Origin: Otatea glauca
Taxonomy: Eukaryota; Streptophyta; Magnoliopsida; Poales; Poaceae
Assembly: GCA_036346275.1 (NCBI GenBank)
Contig: CM070713.1
Coordinates: 75,694,382 to 75,758,381, forward strand
DNA: 64,000 bases
Reading direction: 5' to 3'
In this document: positions 45,492 to 55,068 of the stretch, piece by piece
Position numbering within the stretch: the stretch's first letter is position 1
Layout: each line of letters opens with the position of its first letter
Program-made: the position numbers and the translations under genes
The notes under the pieces: model-generated
Seen by the model: only the letters and a program-made list of their open reading frames with translations
The model's database searches: none
What the model was told of the DNA's origin: nothing

Positions 45492-47990
45492 ATGGCGCGA
45501 CCTTGCCCTCGAGTGCTGGGCGTGACCGTCGATCGACCACCGGTCTAGGTACTCCGCAGAGGAGAAGCGAGTGCTAGGCCACCGACCTCGAGTGCCAGTG
45601 AGCCGCCGCATCGACCCACGCTGGGTTCCACGGTAGGCTGCGACGCTTGCACTCTTTACGTACACATACTTACACGTGAATGCAATTCTAACTACATGCA
45701 AGGTTGCGGCGGTGGCTTACTTCCTCTTTGTAGGATGGTGGGTGGTGATCGCCTGTTAGAGGGCAAGGAGGTGCTGCGGTTCGAATGCGACCGGTCCTGG
45801 CTGCCACACTCGTGGACCGGTGGAGACCGGAGACGACACGTTCCACCTTCCGTGCGGAGAGATGGCTCGACGCTGCGGGGCGTGTCGTACCTCTTAGGCC
45901 TCCCTTGTGCGGGCCCAGCAGATCGTGCCGCACGACGCCTCCGTCACGTGGCACGCCGAGTTGTCGCGCGTTTCGTCGAGTGCGGCGGCACCCGGCGACC
46001 CTACCGCCCCTTAGGGAGGCCGGCGCCACGGACCAAGCGGCGTGGTCGCTTGATTCACGGTGAGTACCTCTTTCTTTGAGAATTAAAATAAGCGCCAAGT
46101 TGCCGATAATGTTTGTTCTGCGACAGCTGCGGTGACCTTCTCCACCCGACGCGGAGGAGGCGGACGTGGCCGCCACTTGGAGGCATACCTCCTGTTGTTG
46201 CTCGGTTGGGTGATGTTCCGTCCTCCCACGGAACACGGTGGACCGTCACCGATCGAGTACGCCCAAAGACATCGCCGACACCGGTGGATGAGGTAACACA
46301 CTCGGTTCAATCTCGTCTCACGAGCACGTCTAACTCCCCTTGTAAGCGGTGATGCGGTGGTCGTGGGTCTCGGTGTGCTTGCGGCGCGACGTCTGAGGTG
46401 CGTGCGACGCCGTCTCTCGGCGAGCACGACGCGACGATGTCGTTGCGTCCTACTCCTCCGATTGTGGTCTTGGGAGCGCTTCTCCGTCGGGCAGCTGTTG
46501 TTGACACGACACCGCACACGAGGAGCTTTACGAGACGACCGGTGGGATGGCCCACCATGGGCCACTCTGGGTCCGACGGCAGTCGCTCCTCGTATCTTTT
46601 CCCCACTAACGCACTTGAATAACCTTCGCCATTTCTTATTTCCTCGCGGCGGAGGTTCGCGCACCTACTGGTGAGGAGGTCCTATCGGGGAGTTCGTTCG
46701 GAGTTCGACCGCCTCCACGCGAGGCGTGCGGTGGGCGCCATACACCGCGTCACGACGTCACGCCGAGCACCTCACGGGTCTCCGTGCTTTGCACGCGAGA
46801 TGAGGCCTTTGGCTCACCCGTAAGGTGCTCGTCTTTGACCTTGTGTCGAGGAGTACTCCCCCGACCGAGTCTTGCGGCGATTCGGCTGTTCGATCCTTTC
46901 CTTTGCCGCCTCGTCACGTTGTCGCGCGTGGCGCTCACAGTACTTGCCACGATCCTACTACTCGCATCTTTGCGAAATTAATGTCTTCGCGTACTTCTTG
47001 TTTTTGCATTGCGGGATGGCCGGATGGGTCTTTGCGGTGGGCTCTCGATTCGCGACCGTATGCGACCATGGGCCTGCGGTGGGGACGCCGCGACTCGACG
47101 AGAGGGTCACCGAGACCCGCCCGACGACCATGACATGTCGATCGATACATGGAGTGGTTCGCCCGCTTCACTCGCCTCGGTGGGGTACACACCAAGACCG
47201 TGACGTCGCCTGGCAGCATCGGTAGCGGACACGTACCCTTCACAGATGTCCCGAGGGACAACGCCTCGGTAAGTGTCTGTCGAACCTACATGGGCACGTC
47301 TTTTCATGTAACTTACGTAATGCCAACGGCGTTACATGCGGACTCGGCTCTTGGCGGAGATTGAGGTGGAGGCGTGTCCATGTTGACGCGCTAGAGGGGC
47401 ATCTGGTGACCACCGCCGAGTCCGAGACGGCTTGGGGTCGGGTCCTCGCTCTGATGAGGCGGTTGGCTCGCAGCCACTGCCGAGGGCGCGAGACGTCGGC
47501 GGACGCAAAGACACCACGCCACCGCCCCAAAGACCTCGCCCTACCCACCCGGTGCCCGTCACGCCCCACGCGGTGCAGGGGGACGGTGGTCGACGAGGCT
47601 CCTTCGCGTCTCGCCTACCCGTCGGTTCCTCGCTACGCTCCCACGCAGCAGCAGTGGGGGCGATGGTGAGAGGCTCTCTTCCTGCGTCTCGCCCTACCGT
47701 CGGTTCCTCGCTACGTTCCCACGCGGCGAAGAATGGGCGGCGGCTGCGGAGGCTCCTCTCGTCCGCGCCCAGCGAGACCCGTGGTGGTTTCGACGAGCCT
47801 TCGACGGCGAGTTCGACACGGAGGAGTACCTTTCGACCGACTACCTCGACCCTCTCGGCTCGGGTGCGCGCCACGGGACTTGGCCTCGCCGCGCGCAAGA
47901 CTACTCTACGCTGCGCGCAGTGGCGGCCTAGGAGGGACGTCCGTCCGCCGTCGCCACTCACCTACCCCACGGGCGATTAGGAAGCGTGGC
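45492..47990 (+). pseudogene. plant mobile domain (PMD/MAIN-like) ORF inside the MULE, decayed
   Basis: Broken frames contain LLEGKEVLRFECDRSW, DRWRPET, LRGVSYLLGLPCAGPADR, FVECGGTRRPYRPLG and EAGATDQAAWSLDS. This is the order of the aminotransferase-like plant mobile domain known from MAIN/MAIL1 and from transposon-borne copies in grasses. Later fragments (LPRSYYSHLCEI near 46940, EFDTEEYLPTDYLD-type near 47820) could be its C-terminal half. The region is very GC-rich, hence long frames on both strands that I regard as shadows. In cellular proteins the domain acts in silencing and genome stability; in transposons its role is unknown. Confidence 0.65.
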
Positions 47991-48149
47991 GTGATTGACT
48001 TGTTGTGCGGATGTATTTTTTAATGGCTTTACGTTCAAGAAGACATTGTATAACTCGAGTTAGTAACATGACGGCGTTATCACTATAAATTGTTCAAATC
48101 ATTTATGCATTGCTTGCCTATGCCACACGACGTGACAACACACCAACGT

Positions 48150-48255
48150 TTGGTGCACCTATCGCCTCTAGTAGGCGATCGCCTAATGTGAGGCGATCGC
48201 CTTACATGGGGCAATCGCCCAAATATGAGGCGATCGCCCCATACCCGGCGATATC
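48150..48255. promoter_or_regulatory. internal cluster of GGCGATCGCC palindromes plus TATA-like site
   Basis: Exact GGCGATCGCC at 48174-48183, 48192-48201 and 48229-48238, a one-base variant GGCAATCGCC at 48210, and ATCGCCTC/GGCGATATCGCGCC halves at the edges. CCTTTATAACA (about 48250) lies about 80 bp upstream of the GRF ORF start. The same palindrome occurs in both TIRs, so this block looks like an internal copy of the TIR regulatory module serving as promoter or transposase-binding site. Function is inference. Confidence 0.6.
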
Positions 48256-48335
48256 GCGCCTTTATAACATTCGTTCTCACAAGCGGTCTCGCAAAGAACA
48301 GTGGGAGAAAGAATAGAGGTGAGCATCAATCGAAA

Positions 48336-48960
48336 ATGCCGAGGCGTGCAAGTGCAAAGGGTAAGGGAAGGCAAAGGAAGAAGCGAGTGCATGCCGCGAA
48401 TTTAGCGTGCCAAGATCTCTTCCTACCTCGTGGGTGTGGCGCCCATGTGTATGTGCGGAGATCTTTGCAGCTTGTCCGCTCTTGGGAAATTTCAACTTGG
48501 AAGAGGAGGTATTGGAAGTGCCGCAACTACGCCTTCGATCCACGGAGAAGAGCTGAAGGATCGCCGCATGGTAACAATCGTGCGGGGTTACATAATATTT
48601 GTGAATGAAACTTTGCTAATTTACGTTTCATGCGGTCACCTCCGCCATGTGTGAATTTGAGCGATGGTTTGATACGGAGATCAACCCGAGGACCAACGGC
48701 TTCTTGACCAAGCCAACCGGCAGGATGAGTTCACGTGGCGGTTTCAAGAACAGTATGCGATGCCGCACGCGAGGAGGCATGTAGGAAGGAAGCGGAGGAG
48801 AAGGAGGAGAGAGAGAGAGGAAGCGAGAGAGGCGCGACGTGCGGAGAAGCCCACGAGGCATGGGCGAATGGGAAGTGGCCTCGAAGCACTCAATAGACGT
48901 CTGGTGTTAACTTTGGTTTTCCTTGTTCGTGGTACTCCTTTTAGTTTTAAGTCGTAATAA
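48336..48960 (+). pseudogene. GRF-type zinc-finger ORF of the MULE
   Basis: ATG 48336 gives MPRRASAKGKGRQRKKR, a basic start. Across a frame change follow PMCMCGDLC and STWKRRYWKCRNYA, the C-x-C-G...GRRYYKC pattern of GRF fingers. Then, around 48650-48880, come MCEFERWFDTEIN and FTWRFQEQYAMPHAR-like text and an acidic-basic coiled tail (KRRRRREREEAREARRAEK). The module order finger, short linker, coiled tail repeats that of stand-alone grass GRF proteins. The frame is broken at least once near 48470. Confidence 0.6.
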
Positions 48961-49659
48961 ACAGTCATGCGCCCAACCTTCAAGAGTATGCTCACCGTCC
49001 GGAGGGCTAGTATGTGTCCTCTTGCTCTGTGTCCCAAATGATGTTATTTTTCTCCATCGAGATAGGTTATAGCATTTTCGATTCGTCATATCTCGATTTC
49101 ATCGAGTTTTACCATCGTTTGCGAAAGATACGGCAATTTTCATGTTTCTGGGATTGCATGTTCGGACAACAATAAAATAGTGCGACCTAAAGTGACATCT
49201 AAATATTTTTACATAATTGTGACCTATGCAAGCCCAAGAATGCAACAAAGCTGGTTCTGTCAAGTTTTGAGGTCGTTCGAGATATTATTCTAACCGCTTG
49301 AACAATGATTGTTATAAAGGGTTTAAACTAGCCATCTTTTATTCAAAATGCAATCATATTTAGATATTTTTGCAAAAATGAAGTGCATAAGGTTGTAGTA
49401 ACTTATTCTATTTATTTCATGAATTATGGATCAACACACATTATAATTCCTTCACAATCCATTAGAGCCTAGCATTCGAACTCAAATAAAAAAATTCTGC
49501 AAACAACACATGGATTTTTATTTTACACTCTAATTCTTCATTCCAAAATTTAAATTTAGAAACAAGTTTCATTTAATTTGGACACTCCTAACAAAAGTTA
49601 CGGGTTTATATTAAAAGCATATAGTAATTACAAAACAAAACTAAAAAAAAAAACTGCGG
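48961..49659. other. AT-rich tail of the MULE, no gene
   Basis: Between the GRF ORF and the right TIR; no frames of note. Confidence 0.5.
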
Positions 49660-49854
49660 GTCCTGTCGCCCTCTGAGAGAGGCGATGGGGGCCCACAAGC
49701 CGGCTACGCTAACTGGCGTTAACGGTGGTAGAGGCTATCGCGGGTGTATAGGCGATCGCCCATACCACGGCGACGGGGCATTTTGTCATTTTTCATTCGG
49801 ACGCATAGTTTTGAAAAAAAGAATAAAAATAAATATTAAATAAAAAAAAATTCG
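49660..49854 (-). repeat. right TIR of the MULE
   Basis: The inverse of the left TIR, with GGCGATCGCC at 49751-49760. It ends AAATTCG immediately before the target duplication and 193 bases before the MCM5 start codon. Confidence 0.88.
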
Positions 49855-49896
49855 CCGATAAGCAACCCTAATCCGCCGGCAACGAACAGACTCTCC

Positions 49897-49957
49897 TCCC
49901 GCCAAAACCTCCTCCGCTTTCCCGCCAAAATCCCACCTCTATTACCTTCTTCCCGCC
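49897..49957 (+). promoter_or_regulatory. E2F-binding sites in the MCM5 promoter
   Basis: Three sites: TCCCGCCAAAA (49897-49907), TTTCCCGCCAAAA (49918-49930, which contains the exact consensus TTTCCCGC) and TTCCCGCC (about 49950-49957). MCM genes are classical E2F targets at the G1/S transition, so their position 90-150 bp upstream of the ATG is as expected. No TATA box is seen. Confidence 0.85.
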
Positions 49958-50046
49958 ACTCCGTCGTCGCCTTCGCACCCTTTCCGCGCATCCACGCCAG
50001 CGCGCACCCGCATCTCTTCCTCACCGCCGGAGCAGCCGACGCAGCC

Positions 50047-53000
50047 ATGTCGGGTTGGGACGAGGGTGCCGTTTTCTACAGCGACCAGGCGCAGTTCCCC
50101 CGCGGCGGGCCCGGCGGCGACCCCGCCGCCGACCTCACCCGCCACTCCGCCCTCCGCAAGTTCAAGGAGTTCCTCCGCGGCTTCACCGGCCCCACCGGCG
50201 ACTTCCCCTACCGGTCCGCCCCAACGCACTCGCGCTCCTTCCCCTTAACAGATCATTCCCTTCGATGGTTATATATCGGACTAATTCGTGTGTTTCTTTG
50301 TTCCAGTGAGAGCCTAGTGCACAACCGCGACCATGTCACCGTCGCCATCGAGGACCTTGATGCCTTCGACGCCGAGCTCTCTGAAAAGATCCGGAAGTCG
50401 CCTGCTGATTACCTGCCGTTGGTGCGTTGTTTCCTCTGAATGTTTGTTACTTCTGTTTTGGTTTATGTGGAACTTTATTTAATTCTTCATACGGGTTTGT
50501 GTAGTTTGAGACGGCAGCGGCTGAGGTTCTTGCGAGCCTTCGGTCGAAGGTCGCCGGCGAGACCGGGGAGATGGAGGAGCCCGTTACAGGGGATGTGCAG
50601 ATCTTCTTGTCCTCAAAGGAGAATTGCCTCTCTATGAGATCTGTTGGAGTAAGTTCTGAAATAATTTATATGGAATAGCCTATTTCAGAACATTATATAG
50701 ATTTCATTTTGACTAAAAAAAAATCAAAACTTCAGGCGGATTACATGTCTAAGCTGGTGAAGATTGCGGGGATCGCAATTGCCGCATCGAGGGTGAAAGC
50801 CAAGGCCACTCATGTGACACTGCTCTGCAAGAACTGCAGGAGCGTGAGGACGGTGCCGTGCAGGCCAGGTCTCGGTGGGGCTATTGTCCCAAGATCGTGT
50901 GATCACGTTCCTCAGGTATATTTTTCACTAATCACATCCAATTATCGCCTGAATGTTTTGTTTGTATTGTTGATGGTCTTGTATGTATCTGGTTGTTTAA
51001 TCCCGTAGCCTGGAGAAGAGCCTTGCCCCCTGGACCCCTGGATTGCAGTCCCAGATAAGAGCAAGTATGTGGATCTCCAGACTCTCAAACTGCAGGAAAA
51101 TCCTGAGGTTAGTTAGTGTAGCATCTATCCTTGATGCAGTACGATTGAGTTGCAGTAATCCACTGATGTGTGTTTTGTTCATTGGTTAACCATCATAAAA
51201 TGACTTAACAATCATCAATCTTTCTTAATCTTGGCTTCCAGGATGTTCCAACTGGTGAGCTCCCTAGGAATATGCTGCTTTCTGTAGACAGGCACCTTGT
51301 TCAGACCATTGTTCCTGGGACTAGATTAACTGTAGTTGGTATCTACAGTGTCTACCAAGCATCTGCCAAGTATGTTGGATCTAAACATTTTGTATTTGTT
51401 ATCTAGGCTAATTACATGGCTGATGCTGTTATATTCATTTTGCAGCCAGAAGGGTGCTGTTGGAGTTAAACAGCCTTACATTAGAGTTGTGGGGTTGGAG
51501 CAGTCCCGAGATGCTAACTCAATTGGCCCCTCAAATTTCACACTTGATGAGGTAGTTTGTTTTCCAAGGTTTCCATCGTTGAAAGGAGTTATACTTTATC
51601 ATATAATGTTATTTTTCTTGTTGGTTTGTAGGAAATAGAATTCAAAGAATTTGCGCAGAGGCCAGATGCATATGCCAAGATTTGCTCAATGATTGGCCCT
51701 TCAATTTATGGTCATTCTGATGTCAAGAAAGCTATTGCATGCTTGTTGTTTGGGGGGTCAAAGAAGGTATTTGATCTTATCCGGCGGCTAATATGTTTGA
51801 AAATCAATGCTTTATCCAGTGTCTAATTGGTAGTGCTCTCATGCTGATTAAACTGCTGTCTACTGCAGAGACTACCCGATGGTGTCCGTTTGAGAGGGGA
51901 CATTCATGTCTTGCTTTTGGGTGATCCATCCACAGCAAAATCCCAGGCAAGTATCGTTTGCAGCTATCATAGCATTTAGTTTGATGGCAATATGACAAGA
52001 AAGCTCATGTCAGTCATGTATGACCTGCACGCTGGATTATGTGAATTATGGACTTAAGTTATGTGAATTATGTACCCAAGTTAATGTAATTTTCCAAGAA
52101 TCGCTGTTTATGAGTTTTCGATAATATTAAAAACCAATAATTTCTGGTTCAATGACACGAATTTTTACATTTTGACAGTTTCTTAAGTTTGTAGAGAAGA
52201 CAGCACCAATTGCAGTTTATACATCTGGAAAGGGTTCGTCCGCAGCTGGTCTTACAGCATCTGTAACTAGGGATAGTAGCTCGGTAAGCTTGCCTTCATT
52301 GAATTGCTTGTTGTGTTTACTCAAAGTTTGTTTTTTTTACGGCTAGAAAACTAAACTTGTCCTGTACAGCGTGAGTTTTATTTGGAAGGAGGGGCCATGG
52401 TTTTGGCTGACGGTGGTGTGGTTTGTATTGATGAATTTGACAAAATGAGGCCTGAAGACAGGTAAAAGTCAATTAATTTAGACTTCTTGGTTGAAACTAG
52501 AATAAACATTGTACACCTGTTATGTTTTCGATCTCTATTTTAAACCTGGCTCTTTTTTCTTCTACGATTCCAGAGTTGCAATTCATGAAGCCATGGAGCA
52601 GCAGACCATATCTATTGCCAAAGCTGGCATTACAACAGTACTCAATTCAAGGACCTCAGTTCTTGCAGCTGCTAACCCAATTTCAGGGCGCTATGATGAT
52701 CTCAAGGTCAGCCAATCTGTTTTGTTATTAACTTGCCTACTATTTTCATATTTTCAAAAAGTATCAAGTATTCTAGTTCTATATATAAAATAATCGACTT
52801 GATAAATTGTCCTTTTCTGTTCATCAGACTGCACAAGATAACATTGATCTGCAGACAACCATCCTTTCTCGATTTGATCTAATCTTTATCGTTAAAGATA
52901 TCAGAATGTATGATCAAGATAAGGTATGGAGCAATAATGCTTTCTTCTGCTTACTTCCATGTTTCAGAGACTAAATGTCTTTAAAATGCAGCGAATAGCA

Positions 53001-54092
53001 AGCCACATCATTAAGGTGCATGCCAGTGGAGCTGCAGCTTCATCCAAGAATGCAGATGCCAGTGAAGGAGAGAATTGGCTGAAAAGGTGTGGTTGGCTTC
53101 GTGTTTCCTGTTTGACACAAATTTGAATTAACATTCATGGATTATAGAATTCATAATCTTACTAATGTATAGGTACATTGAGTACTGCCGCCTTACTTCT
53201 AAACCACGGCTCTCAGAAAAAGCAGCAGAGATGTTGCAGAACAAATATGTTGAGATTAGACAGGTATATACTGCAGAGTTTCACCTAATTAACTGGTTAT
53301 TTAGATTTTCTCACTTATTTGCATTATTCATTGTGCAGAAAATGAGACAACAAGCTCATGAGACAGGGAGGGCTGCAGCTATACCCATCACTGTGAGGCA
53401 ACTTGAAGCTATTATACGTTTGAGTGAATCTCTTGCAAAGATGAGATTGTAAGTACTAGTTGATTGCATACTAAATGTTCCACAAGCGTTGATTTACATA
53501 TACCTGGTCTAGTGGTATATTTGGAGGATCTTTATAGTTTTATGTATTTGCTGTCATTTCCTGTGGTTCCAATTTGCAAGTTTTATGACATTTCTGACTG
53601 ATATTTGAATGATTCTTAGGACAAGTGTGGCTACACCAGAGCATGTTGAAGAGGCATTTAGACTGTTTAATGTCTCCACTGTTGATGCCGCAAGATCTGG
53701 AATCAATGAGCATTTGAACTTGTCACCAGAGATTGCAAATGAAATCAAGGTTATTCTTTGCTTCCCCAAAGTACGATTCAGTTATCCAACCTTGCATTTC
53801 GTGAGTTTGTCTTCCATTTCGTCCTAACAGCAAGCGGAAGCGCAAATAAAGAGAAGAATGGGAATTGGAAGCCACATATCTGAGCGGCGGCTGATCGATG
53901 AACTAACTCGGATGGGGATGAATGAATCTATTGTAAGGAATCTGTCATAATACGCATGGAGTCATCTATAACTCCTAGATTTCTTACCACAGCTTTCCAC
54001 TGCTTCAGGTGAGAAGAGCCCTTCTGATCATGCACCAAAGGGATGAGGTGGAGTACAAGAGGGAGCGCCATGTGATTGTCCGAAAGGCTTGA
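50047..54092 (+). CDS. MCM5: DNA replication licensing factor MCM5 (MCM2-7 helicase subunit)
   Basis: Nineteen exons: 50047-50213, 50307-50421, 50505-50648, 50736-50915, 51009-51107, 51242-51369, 51446-51551, 51632-51766, 51869-51946, 52179-52283, 52370-52461, 52574-52706, 52828-52923, 52992-53086, 53173-53263, 53339-53448, 53620-53749, 53831-53932, 54009-54092. They sum to 2190 nt, 729 residues, fully in frame. The protein is one of six AAA+ subunits of the replicative helicase. Seen: start [15 protein letters not shown]4 zinc finger C173, C176, C184, C197; Walker A GDPSTAKS (376-383); Walker B CIDEFD (438-443); Arg finger SRFD (508-511); C-terminus HVIVRKA. The intron after exon 9 splits Walker A's end and uses a GC donor (CAG|GCAAGT at 51947). 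Expression is probably E2F-driven. The gene is divergent from AAT and convergent with the H+-ATPase. Confidence 0.97.
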
Positions 54093-55068
54093 CGTGGACT
54101 GGTGGTGTACTGACATCCTCTATTCAGATGTGTATAAGTTTTACCGAAACTGCAACCTCTGCCAGAGGACAGGCATGTTTAATTCGGTTGATCGCTAACA
54201 GGACTATTGCAATCAGCAAGAACGGAAGAAACTTCTCGCATCGTTGAAATGGAGCTGTAGTTGTACTACAGTAAGTTGTAGCTGTAATCCTAAATTATCT
54301 TGTGCCAGCACGTAGGTCAATAGGAACCAAGATTCTTAAGGTGTATTACAGTAAGTTAATTCATGAATGCAATTTTTTTTTAACGGTATGAATGCAAAAT
54401 TTGTTTTCTGCGCTACCGAGGCAGAATAAGTAGCAGAATTTAGCTGAGTAATCAGAGTGTGCCTACTGCTGGAAAGCATCTACTCTAAATAATTCCTTGT
54501 TGGAATGGTGCTGCTTATATCTGTTCACCTTTTTAGTCTTAGTAATCGGTTCGTTTTTTTTTAAATAGGGCAGGAGCTCTGCCAATACATTAAGGATAGA
54601 GATAAAAGACAGTTACAAAAGATTTTTTTACAATTTGAGAGAAGTAGGCACAACGTAACACGGAACGTACACAACAAATCTCCGGAATGTTGACATAATT
54701 GAAGGTTATGAAGTTGTGAAAGCACGTTTTCGATTGTGCACGTCTTGGATAAAGCTCTAGTTCTTAAGAGAGCGTGTAGCAAAAGACCAATGGACGGTTG
54801 AAAAGCAGAGAAGAAATGGTAATCTCTAGAATACAGAGATCAATTCAGGAAGAGTTTTAAGATTACAAGGAAAACATCGTCATTGCCAAACACTGGCATA
54901 AACCCATAGTCATACATATTACTTCACTATACTCGAAAGGGCACCGGTGTTTGGGACTCTTCCCACTCAAAATACAAATAGAAGAAACATCTAGGTCAAA
55001 AAAATTACTCGAACTTCCCCTCTCTGATCGTTTGCAGAAGGGGGATGTATCCGTCGATGGCGTGCGTG
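54093..55068. other. convergent intergenic region, MCM5 and H+-ATPase 3' ends
   Basis: Holds the 3' UTRs of both genes. At about 54560-54590 a T-run is followed by GGCAGGAGCTCTGCC, a 15-base palindrome-centred word often seen at retroelement 3' ends in grasses; the element itself is not identifiable. Nothing else is seen. Confidence 0.45.

Larger units (their letters stand above)
41699..49854 (+). mobile_element. 8.16-kb Mutator-like element (MULE) carrying transposase, plant mobile domain and GRF finger ORFs
   Basis: Long terminal inverted repeats of about 200 bp: left 41699-~41911, right ~49660-49854. Both begin CGA(a/t)TTTTTTTTTATTT and contain CAAAACTATGCGTCCGAA, ATGCCCCGT(t/c)GCCGTG and GGGCGATCGCC. 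The flanks CCGATAAG at 41691-41698 and 49855-49862 are an 8-bp duplication (Mutator elements usually give about 9). Three gene modules lie in the plus direction: MULE transposase (42608-45160), plant mobile domain (about 45492-47990) and a GRF zinc-finger ORF (48336-48960). All but perhaps the last have lost their frames. The interior is distinctly GC-rich compared with neighbouring transposons. Confidence 0.9.

Noticed and set aside
47332..47961. 209-codon minus-strand frame in the MULE
   Set aside because: Opposite to the PMD and transposase direction, Arg-rich low-complexity translation; a GC shadow.
48174..48238. GCGATCGC octamers resembling cyanobacterial HIP1
   Set aside because: They occur only inside one transposon family here, and the window is clearly plant nuclear DNA.
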